From: Dipteris shenzhenensis
Taxonomy: Eukaryota; Polypodiophyta; Polypodiopsida; Gleicheniales
Length of the DNA: 64,000 bases
Strand: one strand, 5' to 3'
Assembly: GCA_047967505.1 (NCBI GenBank)
Contig: CM106538.1
The translations under genes were made by a program, and so were the position numbers. Below the pieces are notes generated by a model that was given only the letters and a program-made list of their open reading frames with translations, ran no database searches and had not been told where the DNA came from. The stretch's first letter is position 1; each line of letters begins with the position of its first letter. Of the stretch, positions 8,393 to 19,639 are shown in pieces.

Positions 8393-11300
8393 GCAGATCC
8401 GGAGACTGATGAGGTCTTTGCACAGCTGACGCTACAGCCTGTGAATGAGGTGAGTACAACTTTTCTAAGTGGATTAACAGAAAATGGCTGCTTTTAATCA
8501 GTAGAAAGTCTTTTGAGGTTATACAGACAAAGTAAAACTGCTTGATTGGTTTACTGGTTGCAGCAAGAAAAAGATTCATTTATGCCCCCTGATCTGGGTA
8601 TGCAAAACAGACAGCCAACAGACTTCTTCTGTAAAACGTTGACTGCAAGTGATACTAGCACTCATGGGGGCTTCTCTGTCCCACGTCGAGCTGCAGAGAA
8701 AGTCTTTCCTCCTCTGGTATGCAAAGTGCTCTCTCCCTCTATCTGTTTCATGACTCCAATTTCATTTGAATTTCACAGTTTCATGTGCCAATTGCATGGC
8801 ATACATTGTCTCTACATACTGATGTAGAAATGGCCATTGGAGTGTTGAGCTGCTCAGCTCCTGTTTGTGCTTTCAGCCTTCTTAGGGTTTGGAATTGATA
8901 ATATGTGGATCATATTGCCATGTGAGGACAAATTTGCACTTTATCATGCATGCACCCGCATGCCCAGAAACCTGCAGCAGCATCTCTCTCTCTCTCTCTC
9001 TCTCTCCATCCCTCAAGAACGAGAGTGTTTTGGAGCCTCCACGACCAATGATATCACAAAGGAAAGAGAGACTTTCCAAAGGGTACCTATAGATGTGCTT
9101 ACTGTTGCATATGTGAGCTTTGAGATATGTCACAAACGAGAGCATTTGCATGTAAGATAGCTTTGGCATAGAATGTTGAGGTTATTAACATGGCAATGCC
9201 AGGACATCTAATATTGGATAGCAGCATTTGTGGCTCTCCTGCTTATTTTAAGGAATCATGTCACCTTAAAGCTCCTTTGCACATAAAAGAACAAAATCAA
9301 GAGGTGCTTGGCTACAAGCAGCTTTCATGACCTCCTGTTTCAAAATTTGCACATACAGCATGTCTTTTAGATTGCTCTGTTGCATTGAGAATGACATCTG
9401 TGTCTTAAAGTACCTTATTTAGCTTCATCTAGCCTTGGCATGGGTTGGACGAGCTTTCATGGTTCGTATAGAATTTTGCTTTCTATTCACATGCTGCACC
9501 AGAAACATTGTCCATATTCCTCGTCCTCTTCCACACTCTGCTTTTTCTCCATCCGTGCCTGGATTACATTCAGCCTGGCTTCAGCCCTCTCACAGCAGCC
9601 TCTACAGCCCCGTCAGCCGCTGTGCTCAACAGTTTGTATGAATAGTAGTTAGCATAACCTTAATCTTCCAATGTGTGACAGTGAGCATGATATGAGAACC
9701 GTATGCATGCTCACAGTATCTCTCTCTCTCTCTTTTCAGATAGTATTCAACGCTTCTGAACTCAGTAGATAGCATGGGCACAGCTAGTGGAAGAGTATGT
9801 AAGCTTCATGCCTGTTACAAAAATGTATCTTCTAGAGGGGCCCCTCTCTTTACTTGCTTCTGGAGGGGATAAATGCCAAGCCTGTCTATCTATGGACATT
9901 TCTATGTAAGCTTCATGCCTGTTACAAAAATGTATCTTCTAGAGGGGCCCCTCTCTTTACCTTCTTCTAGAGGGGATAAATGCCAAGCCTGTCTATCTAT
10001 GCACATTTCCAGCTTGTGAACATAGCGGTGCTTGGCTTATACTGCATCAAACTGACTTTATTGTGGTCATTTCCAGGACTTTACAAAGCAGCCACCGGCA
10101 CAAGAACTCCATGCTAAGGATTTACATGATCAAATTTGGACATTTCGGCACATCTATCGAGGTTGGTATTAATTTATTAGCCGGTGAACTCTTTTAGAGC
10201 TGTTCAGGAATTTTCCCAAGGATCATGAATTTTACAATCTTACTGAACTTCCTGAATTTGTGAAGATCTTCATTTCTGATTTAAAATGGTCTCTGTTATT
10301 TAACAGGTCAACCGAAGAGGCATCTTCTTACAACAGGATGGAGTGTGTTTGTTAGTGCTAAGCGACTAGTAGCAGGTGATTCTGTGCTATTTATCAGGTA
10401 ACCATCTGTTCTGGCTCCAAGGATTTTCTTCACAGAAGAGTCAGCATTCATGATCACAAAAGTGTTATAATCCTGTGCTGATAAATTTTCTTTTGATGAT
10501 GCCTAGCTATGTTCTTTCTTAGCTCCTCATATCTCACATTCATTGGAGTTCAGCAATTGTTTTCTCCATGTAGTGATTGTCCCTAATCTATTTGAGCAGA
10601 GATGAGAAAGGGCAGCTGCTTCTGGGCATCCGGCGGGCCAATAGGCAGCAGATTGTGATGCCGTCCTCTGTGCTTTCAAGTGACAGCATGCACATTGGAG
10701 TGCTTGCGGCTGCAGCCCATGCTGCTGCCACTAGCAGTCGTTTCCAAGTTTTCTACAATCCAAGGTCCAAACAAACTTCTTTCATTTATTTTAAGAAGCT
10801 TGTCGTTGATCAGGCACGTTTTTGTGGCTGGCAGTTGCTTATTTTCCTTTTTGACTTGCAATTCAAATGTCAAGTAAAACTGCCAAGCTATAATGCACTT
10901 GATAGCTTGCATTTGAGTGATGCAGACTCTTTTGTGACTCTTGACAGGGCAAGCCCGTCAGAATTTGTTATTCCTTTGGCAAAGTACAGGAAGGCAGTGT
11001 ATTGCACCCAAGTTTCTGTAGGAATGCGTTTTCGGATGGTCTTTGAAACTGAAGAGTCAACTTTACGAAGGTAAGATTCTCCCAAATCTCAGCTTTTGAT
11101 GTGCCCTCAGAGGTGTGGCTACAACTAGTTTAGAAATGGATATCATAGTGCTGTGTGTTTAATATGCTCATATTACATCATTTATTCCTTAACAAAGTTG
11201 TTCTAAAAAATATTTGAAACAGGTATATGGGTACTATAACTGAAATTGGGGATCTCGATCCTGGCCGTTGGCCAGGCTCCAAGTGGCGTAATCTTGAGGT

Positions 11301-14300
11301 ATATGGTTGAGGAACATTTCTGTACGTTCAAGATATTCGTTACATCATGCTATCAATGGCCTCCTCTTTTGTGCATGGGTGTTAGATTTCATGAGTGAGT
11401 TTGTAGCTAGCCTGTGAAGAAGTGATGGTATCTCTATAAACATTGACACTGAAGCGGACTTACTATACATTTGACATAATCTTGCTTTGAGGTGCTGACA
11501 TGCTAGTAGGAAGGTTGCACCATTAAGTAGCAAAAATGCATGGTGAAAGCTTAAGGTTGAAAACAGTGTCAATGGGATTTATATGATTGTGTTTGTTTGA
11601 GTCTTTGATGCCAACTTTGGGATGCTTTTGCTAGAAACTTAATGTTTAGTTCGCAGGAGCTCTTGCAAGTTTTCAGGATTGCTGGTTTCCTGAAAGTCTA
11701 TATTTAACTGCAGAGAGTGTAGTAAACCTGGTTGATATGCTATATTGAACGCTTACCAGGGTAGATGATTGTGAGCAGGTTGGATGGGATGAATCAAGTG
11801 CTGGTGAAAGACCTCGTAGAGTATCAATTTGGGAGATTGAGCCTGTATCCACTCCGTTTCTTATTTGTCCGCCATTTGCATTGAGACCAAAGCGTCCACA
11901 GCACCCTACTCTGCTGGGTAACTTTCCCTTATCTTGACTTGATGTCATCAGTTTTTGATTTACTTTAGAGGATATTGAGCTCTTTTATTTTCTCTCTTTC
12001 TGCACATTTGGAAGGAAAAACGACCTCAACCATACAATCATTAATGTTTTTGTTGTGAACTTGCATGCCGATGAATTGTCAGCCAAGGGCTTTCTACAGA
12101 TATTGTTCTTATCTAACTCTTTGAAGATCATGGAAGTTTTGAACTTCTTGCTGCTCTACCTAGAGCAACGTTCACCTTTTACAAGAAAGATGTTACCTTA
12201 GTCTCGCGCTCCACAGGCTTTCAGTAAGAAGTTTAGGTCTAGAGGATCCCACAAATTTTAAGTCTAGAGAGGGTGCTGACTAAGTCAGATATATGCTCTT
12301 GTAAGCTTGTTGCTAGTAACCAAATATGCAGACATGCATGCGGGAAATTCATGCTTCTGTCTGATTTGGAAAAGCCGGTCCTCATTGAGAACACTTGCTC
12401 ATTATCTTGGGTGTGAGCAGGCCTGTTCATATTTTCTGCCTAGTTGAATGTGAGGACCGCTCTTTTTCCAATCTATGTGGATAATGTCTTCTTGTCTGAG
12501 ATTAGGTGGAGTTTTAAGTTAAATGACTACAGTTTACTTCTTGTTCAGGAGATGATGGTGACATGGAGGGTAGCATGAAGAGGTGCTTGACATGGCTTCG
12601 AGGAGAGAACAGTAGCAGGGAGCTGCAGAGCTCTGGTTTTCAAAGTCTGTGCGGAGACACGTCATGGATGCGAATGCAACGATCAGAATCAGCTCAACCT
12701 GATTTATATAATGCAGTAGCTGCTGCTACTTTTCAGGGTCTGGATGCATCCAAGTCTCTGCAACAACAGGCACAACAATTGCAATTTAGGTTGCCACAAC
12801 AGTGGCAACAACCTCTGCAGCAGCAGGAGCAAAAACAACAGCACATGTTGTGGCCACAGTCTAACATGCATCAACAACTTGTTTTTCAAAACCAGCAGCA
12901 GCAGCAGCAGCAGCAGCTGCCATCGCCACCACCACCACCACCACAAACACAAGCACAAGCACAATCACTTTCACTCTCACAATCGCAATCACAATCCCAA
13001 TCCCAATCACAACCACCTCCATCAACAACACTAACCACAGTGGCACAGCAGTCTATGCCCATGCCATTGCCTCATCCACAGTTGCATCCCCCCTTGTCTC
13101 ATCAACACCAATATCCTACTCATCACCACCACCATCATCATCTCAATCAGCAGCAGTATCAGCAGCAGCAGCAGCAGCAGCAGAATCAGAATCAGAATCT
13201 GCAGCAGCAGCCGCCGCATCAGCATCAGCATCAGCATCAGCATCAGCAGCAGCAGCAGCAGCAGCAGTCGCTACTAATGCAGCCAACCACACAAGTGCAG
13301 TCACAACCATGTGCTCCACAGACACAGCAGCAAGCCATACAGATATCCGATATGCCTGCCCATTTGATGCAGCTGTCTTTTAGTCGGCCTCAGGCGTCTC
13401 TCAACTTATCTGGCAACTTGCCAATTACCATGAGGCCATGTGCTGGGTTTTCTGACTCAGAACTAGCCTTTGCATCGACATCAGTGAGTGGGAGTGTACC
13501 TACATTGCAAGGTATGCTTGCAAAGTCTCCTTTGGGAACTTTCACATCAGATGATAATGGGCAGCTCCCCAACATTGCACGTCCCAACCAGATTATTGTA
13601 CAACAGCCACCACAGCAGCATCAATCACAGGGAGCATTGCCACCGTTATCCACCCTGCCACAACTGGAGACACAACTCACAGGAAGCTGGTTTTCTTTTG
13701 CAAGGGAAACCAACAACTCAGAATCTCCAATGCTATCAAATATGCAAATTGTACAATCGGATACACCATCAACAATAACATCGTGCTCATTTTCAGTACC
13801 TCCAGACCCTCTAGGTAAGAGTGGACTTGCGCCGCCCTTGCCCTTGCAATCTTGTTTATTTTCTTTCAGAGAGGCTTCTAAGGATGACGAGATGCAGGCT
13901 GACACTTGTGCTCATCTTAACTTTTGGGGTGAATATAGATAATCCTTTAGATCTGCCATCAACTACTGGCTCTTTTCAATCGAGGTCTGCCAATGTGGAC
14001 AAGGAGGTTCATGCACGAGCAATGAATGGCAACATGCTAGGATCCTTCCCATCGCCATCTGGATCATTTACCTCTGTAGCAACTGATGTTTCAATGAATC
14101 CTGGGATGATGGTGAACGGAGGATTAGACGAGGCCCTACTGCAACGTAACTGGTCCCAAATGCTGGCACCAGTTCGCACATTTACTAAGGTTCAAACTGA
14201 AAAGTCTTTGGAAATTGTACATTTGTTAATATATCCGTGATATTGTCCATACGCAAAAAATAGGTATTAATCAATTGGATTGCAGGTCCATAAATCGGGG

Positions 14301-14711
14301 TCTGTTGGAAGGTCAATCGATCTTTCTCGATTGAAGAATTATGATGAATTACGACGGGAACTGGCTCGCATGTTCAACCTAGAAGGACAACTAGAGGACC
14401 CTCAAAATTCATGTTGGAAACTGGTGTTCATTGATAATGAGAAGGACACTCTCCTGGTGGGAGATGACCCTTGGGAGTAAGTTGAGAATTTCCTTTGAAG
14501 TTAGTTACGACCTGAAGTTGGCTATATCTTAATTTTATTTGTTGGATTGTGCATGAACAGTGAGTTCGTAACTTGTGTTCGAGCTATCAAAATTCTTTCG
14601 CCTGCGCAAGTTCTTCAGATGAATCAAGAAGGCCTAGAGCAACTATGTACTTTTCCAATGCAGCAGACAAGTAGCAGCTCTGGAGATTGCCAAGTTTGGA
14701 AAGATACTTAA
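8393..14711 (+). CDS. ARF: Auxin response factor, class A (ARF5/7/19-like), 5' exons not in window, one frameshift
   Basis: Nuclear transcription factor binding auxin response elements (TGTC type). Exons: 8393-8449, 8564-8716, 10077-10161, 10307-10397, 10600-10764, 10948-11070, 11223-11298, 11779-11917, 12549-14189, 14286-14476, 14561-14711 (TAA), all GT-AG. Phases join exactly; removing one base in exon 9 gives 956 codons. Seen: end of the N-terminal dimerisation region ([16 protein letters not shown]), B3 domain ([39 protein letters not shown]), ARF/Tudor-like region ([30 protein letters not shown]), Q-rich middle region typical of activators, and C-terminal PB1 with the [13 protein letters not shown] basic face and acidic [17 protein letters not shown] face, the surface bound by Aux/IAA repressors. 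[11 protein letters not shown] and the C-terminal [10 protein letters not shown] favour ARF5/7/19 over ARF6/8. Odd: about 90 N-terminal residues are absent; one extra base lies in T4G4 at 13922-13929. Confidence 0.95.
9798..10011. repeat. 107-bp tandem duplication in ARF intron 2
   Basis: TGTAAGCTTCATGCCTG... at 9798-9904 is repeated at 9905-10011 with only a few substitutions (TTGCTTCTGG / TTCTTCTAGA). It ends about 65 bp before the acceptor of exon 3. No splice motif is duplicated. Confidence 0.92.
12750..13345 (+). repeat. Coding CAG/CAA-rich low-complexity region (poly-Q, SQ and HQ arrays) in the ARF
   Basis: It encodes runs of Q broken by blocks of P, alternating S-Q dipeptides (12970-13010), H-rich stretches (13110-13140) and H-Q dipeptides (13215-13245). 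Pure CAG runs (for example 12894-12916 and 13236-13266) mix with CAATCC/CATCAG hexamers, so length slippage is likely. In class-A ARFs this region is intrinsically disordered, carries transcriptional activation and can drive condensate formation. Antisense poly-L/V frames here are artefacts. Confidence 0.9.
13815..13942 (+). other. Frameshift or micro-intron in the large ARF exon
   Basis: The frame used upstream runs on to [11 protein letters not shown] and stops at 13940-13942. Dropping one base of the T4G4 run (13922-13929) gives HLNFGVNID, which matches the HLLFGVNID-like motif I know from ARF middle regions, and rejoins the frame that leads to PB1. Alternatively GTAAGA at 13815 and TTTCAG ending 13869 would splice out 55 nt and also restore frame, but would delete the residues that resemble other ARFs, and 55 nt is short for a plant intron. 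An extra base by mutation or assembly error is the simpler reading. Confidence 0.75.
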
Positions 14712-15300
14712 TCTGATGGTCAAAGGGTCTCTGGCTGGTGAAGCAACTAGTAAGGAGATAAGAGATGTTAACTAGGAATGAAAGTAAATTTCTTGCTCGG
14801 CAGTTCAAATCTGTGGAAAAGGTTAGGCTCTGAGGACTATGCTGTTTGTCGATGTGGGTGCCAATCTTCCAAGTCCAAATTTCCCAACCTGTCAAGTTCG
14901 CAAAAAGATTGCGGGCATGTTTTGCTTGTGATGGCTAACCACGTCAAAACAAACTTCGTTCTTGAGCCCCACAGTGGAAAGACTTCTGGATTTTGCTCAA
15001 AAGTCTTCAGAAGGCGGCTACCTTGCTTGGACGTCAGAGGAAGAGTCCTTCTGGCGACACTAAGTTGCTTTTGATCTCTACAATTTCTTGAAATTTTGGC
15101 CTTACCCTCTTTTCCAAAGTGGATACAATCTGGCCAACATAGAAGCTGTCCAAGCTGAGAAGTTGGGTGGGCTGCTGTGTATCATATGCTGTACATTCTT
15201 GGACGTCAAAGACATTTAGACAGACAACAGATGTACACGATGCTGATTTATATAGGCCTGGTTTATATTTCAATGTTTAGGCAGCTAGCATTGTGGAATC
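14712..15300 (+). other. ARF 3' flank, no further gene seen
   Basis: DNA after the ARF stop codon. It should hold the 3' UTR, but no convincing AATAAA cluster or second coding frame could be fixed. Confidence 0.45.
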
Positions 15301-15327
15301 AAATGAAAAGGTGAGCCCTCCTTGAGC

Positions 15328-15333
15328 CACGTG
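15328..15333. promoter_or_regulatory. G-box (CACGTG)
   Basis: Palindromic CACGTG in the context GCCACGTGTCATC, an ABRE-like core bound by plant bZIP and bHLH factors. It lies about 600 bp before the two-exon ORF at 15936-16432; a second CACGTG is at 15576-15581. Function is inferred from the motif only. Confidence 0.4.
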
Positions 15334-15575
15334 TCATCATTTTTCAATTCTAAAAATTCTAATTGTTTTTGGAATAGAAATGCCTATCTTGGTCAAACCA
15401 CCTTGATCCTTCTTCTTCTTCCGTCATCGTCTTGTTATCTTGGTACCCTTCTAGCTTTCAAATCTTTCAATTTCCAATGATGTCCATCTATTCCTCTTTT
15501 GAAGCTTTCATGGCCTCCTCGCTCTCTTTCTCCTCCACCTGCAATTTGAATTTGCATTATCTACAATGCCATGGC

Positions 15576-15581
15576 CACGTG
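15576..15581. promoter_or_regulatory. Second G-box (CACGTG)
   Basis: CACGTG in the context GGCCACGTGCTTC, 248 bp downstream of the first, in a CT-rich leader-like stretch. Confidence 0.35.
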
Positions 15582-15935
15582 CTTCATCTCTCTTTGTTGC
15601 TTGATGCTTCTATGTTTCTTTTCTGCTAAAAAAGAAGAAGCAGCGTCATCATCATCATCATCATTTGCTGTTGCAGCAACTCGCGATGGTGGTAGAGATT
15701 GTAGCTAGGGCGTAATGCAAGAATTCTCTTACCGTGCCTTCAATTTTTGCCTTCCTCCCCAATTTCTCTCCCTTTCTTTCCCCATATTTGATTGGAAGAT
15801 TTCTGTAACACAAGGAATTGCAATTGTGATCTGTTTCCCCATCTCCGTGATTGCCTTTCCCAATTCAAAGCTGTCCTCTTTGTTTCATTTCCTTCCTGCT
15901 ATGAGTGGCCGATCTCCTACTTTTCGATGATGCAG

Positions 15936-16432
15936 CATTGGAGGATCCTCAGAGCGTGAGAAAAGTGTGCAACGATTAAATTTGGAATCAAAGTTGCCTT
16001 CTCTAGAGTCATTGCTTGCCAAGGAAGCTTGGAGGTGTAGAACTTGGAATCAATCTTCATGGGAGCGACTTCGATTCATTGACCCTTCAGAAGATCACCC
16101 CAGCCATTTCACATTGGATCCTCAAACAAAGACAAGACACTTTCGGAGTCCTCTTAACAGTAAGTTCCCGCTGTAAGCAATTGTACTGATAGATAATCTT
16201 TGTTACAACAGACATCTAGTAATTCTCTCTATACACTCAAATTTTCATTGCAGAATCGCATATCGAAACTACCACAAGAGGGAAGGGCACATCTAGCGAT
16301 AGTTGTCGCTATATGGAGCTCACAAGTTTGACGTTCTTGTCCTTACCGAGGTCAATAGGTCATACACACTGTGATCAGCGTGAATTGGCTTTAGAAATTA
16401 AAGGATTTCCAACCATGTGCAATGTTAGGTGA
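15936..16432 (+). CDS. Possible two-exon gene 3' part, function unknown
   Basis: Frame 15936-16159 (IGGSSEREKSVQRL ... DPQTKTRHFRSPLN) ends at a strong donor (GTAAGT, 16160). A good acceptor (TTTTCATTGCAG) precedes 16254. Joining them keeps phase and gives about 60 more residues (SHIETTTRGKG ... IKGFPTMCNVR) before TGA at 16430-16432. An upstream acceptor-like TGCAG ends at 15935. Together about 133 residues without a stop, basic and Ser/Thr-rich, no membrane segment. I do not recognise the family. It follows the ARF on the same strand by 1.2 kb. It could be the last exons of a real gene, a retained pseudogene, or chance; the coherent splice sites are the main argument for it. Confidence 0.35.
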
Positions 16433-17290
16433 ACAATTTTAAAGGTAGAGAAAGAGTGGTTGAGGTAGTAAAGGCGCACACTGTCATCGCCAATCATTCA
16501 CATGAAAATATTAGTTTCAACGTTGCAAAATGCAGCAACACGTGGCCAAGTTTTTGACAACCCTACTTTCAAAAAGCTTCTTATAATTGTTACCCCAACT
16601 TACAACATGTCATTTCAGGCCCGGTACTTGATCCGGCTTTTTGAAATCCTCCTTAGCAAGTAGCAATAAAAATTGAGATCTCGAGCATCAGTGGATATTA
16701 AATATAAGGCATACATAGCATGCAACCAGGCCCATATAGATGAAGCTTGGCTTATCATCAGGTCCTCCACATCACTTAATCCTTTGTTGCTTGGGATGGT
16801 ACCCCTCCCCTTCCAAACCAATCCATAGTGTAGAGAGAAGTTTTAGTGCTAGCTTTTGATTTGGCATCTAGAAGTTTGTGATCAAGAGGGGCACATGCTT
16901 GATCATTGCACCCTACATCAACTGGGGCTCTCGATGTCGCCCAGTGCAAGATCTCTAAAGTACTTTTGACCCCTTGCCTAGGGCCCTTTATATAGGGCAG
17001 TAAGCCCTCCAAATGAGGCCAATTGGCCTCCCAACATACTAGTCAAGCAGATTCTCAGCCCTCTCCGTTATTAAAGGGGAGTTTTTCCTTTTCATGAGCA
17101 GTACTTTTGCACATAGCAGCAAGTAGTGTTGGTCCTCATCCTAGCCCACATCCATAGTCTCTTCCTTGGGAAGTTGGTTCACATGGGCTTGGGCACATTG
17201 ATCTCTCCCCTGTACTAGCCCTTGCCAAGACTGATGCTCATGATATCGCTACAATAGCACCCAAAAGATGAAGCAAACACCAAGAAGAGT
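16433..17290. other. Probable decayed LTR or leader, no gene
   Basis: It contains CCCTTTATATAGGGC (about 16981) and TATTAAAGGGG (about 17070). A similar order of motifs recurs at 21470-21570 (GGGCCCTTAAATAGGG ... CCTATTAAAGGGA), suggesting two divergent LTRs of one family. Termini not located. Confidence 0.3.
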
Positions 17291-17469
17291 CCCCTAGCTA
17301 GCTATCAATCGATTGACTGTCTATCTAAGTAGATGGACCTGTGTATGATATCTATGGGATCAACTCCACTAGGCGGCTAAGGGGAGAGGAAAGCTCATCT
17401 AACAATGGCTCAGGATTGGGTGAGAGCTAGCATCAAGGAAGAAAATCAATGATACAATGCTAGTGTTGC
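17291..17469 (+). repeat. Dispersed 179-bp repeat, copy 1
   Basis: Starts CCCCTAGCTAGCTATCAAT and ends ATGCTAGTGTTGC. A second copy in the same orientation is at 22381-22558 with about ten substitutions. The edges of similarity are sharp on both sides, there is no obvious terminal inverted repeat and no flanking duplication. Confidence 0.85.
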
Positions 17470-17968
17470 CTGGAATAGACATCTCTGCTTTGCTACCTTT
17501 GTAGCTCCCAACATACCCTGGGTGCTGCAATCTACTTGCAAACCTCTAACATGAACCTGATAGCTTTGCATTGATGTCTTTCACTGCCCCAAGGTACTCC
17601 TGTAAAGTTGCAATCATCTGCCAATCTTTTGTGCAGTCCCTGGTGCCCACATAGCAGCTATCATGTTGGCCATGTTTCATTTGTTGATCGTCAAGAAAAT
17701 TGAGGAATGGACTCAGAACAAAATCTCACAATGTGTGGAGAGCTTGATGGCCAATTCACCCTTGCCTATTACATAAATTGCTTCAGTGGAGCGAGGATTC
17801 CCTTTTGTTGGATCTGTGCTTACAAAAGTTATGTTAGGAGGTGGTAAGCCAATCTCAGAGAATGGAGTGCTCATGGAATCAGAAATGAGCAATAAGGAAA
17901 AGCTCTCCTCTGTGCAAGGATTTGTCTTTGATGAGGAGAAATCCTATTTAATGAAGTTTTGGACTGAT
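17470..17968. other. No gene seen
   Basis: A 60-residue frame at 17786-17971 has no recognisable motif. Otherwise featureless. Confidence 0.4.
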
Positions 17969-18100
17969 TGACTGCATTAGCCATGTAGAGGGCATTCAAT
18001 GCAAGCTTCCAAGAATATAATGACTGCATTAGCCATGCAGAGGGCATTCAATGCAAGCTTCCAAGAATATAATGACCGCATTAGCCATGCAGAGGGCATC
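17969..18100. repeat. 52-bp tandem repeat, 2.5 copies
   Basis: TGACTGCATTAGCCATG... begins at 17969, 18021 and 18073; the third copy is partial and diverges after about 30 bp. Confidence 0.9.
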
Positions 18101-18419
18101 CAACACTAAGGGTCCATAGCTTTGTCGTATATCAAGCATCGAGCTCAGCTCATCACAAAAAGGACTTGACATCTGTGCAGGACATGCCTCCGCTGAAGCA
18201 TTGCCAGGCTCAAACCAGACAGAATCCACAAATTTTGGGTCTGACATGGGACATAGATGCAATGGAAACAATACAAAGGACACTAGAGCCATGTATGCAA
18301 CCCACAGTACTTGCTTCCATGCCTAAATGTACAGCCACCATTTGGACAGCCAACATCCAGTGTTTATAAGGAATTCAAGGATGGTGGTTCTCATGTCAAG
18401 TTTGAGTCATATAATGGAG

Positions 18420-18960
18420 TACAAGACAGGTACAAAGCCATCACATGTCTTCAACAGTTTGATGGGTGGTTTGTTTACGTAAGCATCTAAGATGAGGAAG
18501 GTTGCCACTTTCTTGAAAGGCAATGCACTCAGGTGATATACCAACCTAATGCTTCAAGGAGATGCTTCTTCCACTTGGCTGGAATTTAAACAAGTATTTT
18601 CCTCTACCTAGCTTACTCCAACTTTTGAGATGGAAGTACTCTCACATTGGCTTGACTTGTCATATAAAAACAGCAAGAATCTTGAGGATTATACTCAAAG
18701 GTTTTGGGATGTGTTGCTACCATTGATCTCTTATAGGCATGTATCTTTGAAAGAGCAAATATAGAGGTAGTATTGTGGATTACCAAGTGAGTTGTGTGAC
18801 TATTGCATCAAAACCAAGGTTGGTTCGATGACTCAGTTGATTGAGAATGCAAAGACAACCAATGCTTGGATGCAAGAGAGAATTTGGGTTTCAAGGATAG
18901 CAAGAAAGAGGACAAAAACAGGATGCCAAGCATCAAGAAATGAAGGACAGTAAACCGGAA
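18420..18960 (+). pseudogene. Decayed Ty3/gypsy gag (capsid) fragment
   Basis: Broken plus-strand frames give retrotransposon gag wording: KVATFLKGNALR, then EFKQVFSS, then EDYTQRFWDVLLPLISYRHV, CGLPSELCDYCIKTK and QLIENAKTTNAWMQ. Several stops and frame changes separate the pieces. It was the structural protein that packages element RNA. LTR-like blocks lie on both sides (16.4-17.3 and 20.7-21.6 kb), which would fit one old element of about 5 kb. Confidence 0.6.
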
Positions 18961-19499
18961 GGTAATGGATTGCATCCAAACCCACGAGCTGTTTATAAAC
19001 ACAATCATGAACCCCTATGAGCATGGGAGCTACTAGCCAACTAGGCCCATCCAAACCAGTCACAACCAAAGGAGAAGGTACTCCTATGCTACCACATCAA
19101 TGCATATTCGTATAGCCAGCCACGGACAGCTCTCGTACAAGGATTGTGTAAGTTGTAAGTCCTACCAGCTAGATTTAGATTTAGATGCTCGTTTGGGAGA
19201 GACTAAAATGAAATCGCTTAGACTTCACAAGCAGTTGTAGCTTGAATGAAGAGATTTGGACTACTTTTTGATTAGCCTTCTCCTTTAGTGCTAGCCTTCG
19301 TCATGGCTGAGTTTGCCCTTTACCTCCGAAGTGCCGACAGAAACTCAGTACGAAGACTTTGTATAAATGGATGCTCAAGTATGTGTGGGTGTGTGGATTT
19401 ATATGTGTGAGAGCATACTTTTATACTATGGTCTACACCCACTGTTGGGCGCTGATGACGTCAGTGGGGATGTCATAGTAGCTAGTCCCTACTATGCAT

Positions 19500-19610
19500 G
19501 ATGGAGTTTATGGTTCTCAATCTGATGAGTGACTCTCGTGAGATTGAAACTGCACTATGTTGTGTTTTTAGAGGATGAGTTTGGGAATGTTCCTGGATTT
19601 ATCTAGGTAT
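19500..19610 (+). repeat. Inverted repeat arm 1 (111 bp)
   Basis: GATGGAGTTTATGG ... ATCTAGGTAT at 19500-19610 recurs as its reverse complement at 22271-22381 with few mismatches; loop about 2.66 kb. Similarity stops abruptly at both ends. Confidence 0.88.
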
Positions 19611-19639
19611 AAGCTGTAAGTCCTGTATTATAAAGGATT

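Noticed and set aside
10577-11074. Single open frame of 165 residues spanning ARF exons 5 and 6
   Set aside because: It reads through the intron 10765-10947, whose ends are canonical and whose translation is not ARF-like.
12704-13325. Several open frames on the minus strand and in other plus frames across the ARF Q-rich exon (Leu/Val/Ala/Asp-rich)
   Set aside because: They are translations of the CAG/CAT repeats in other frames; the ARF frame explains the sequence.
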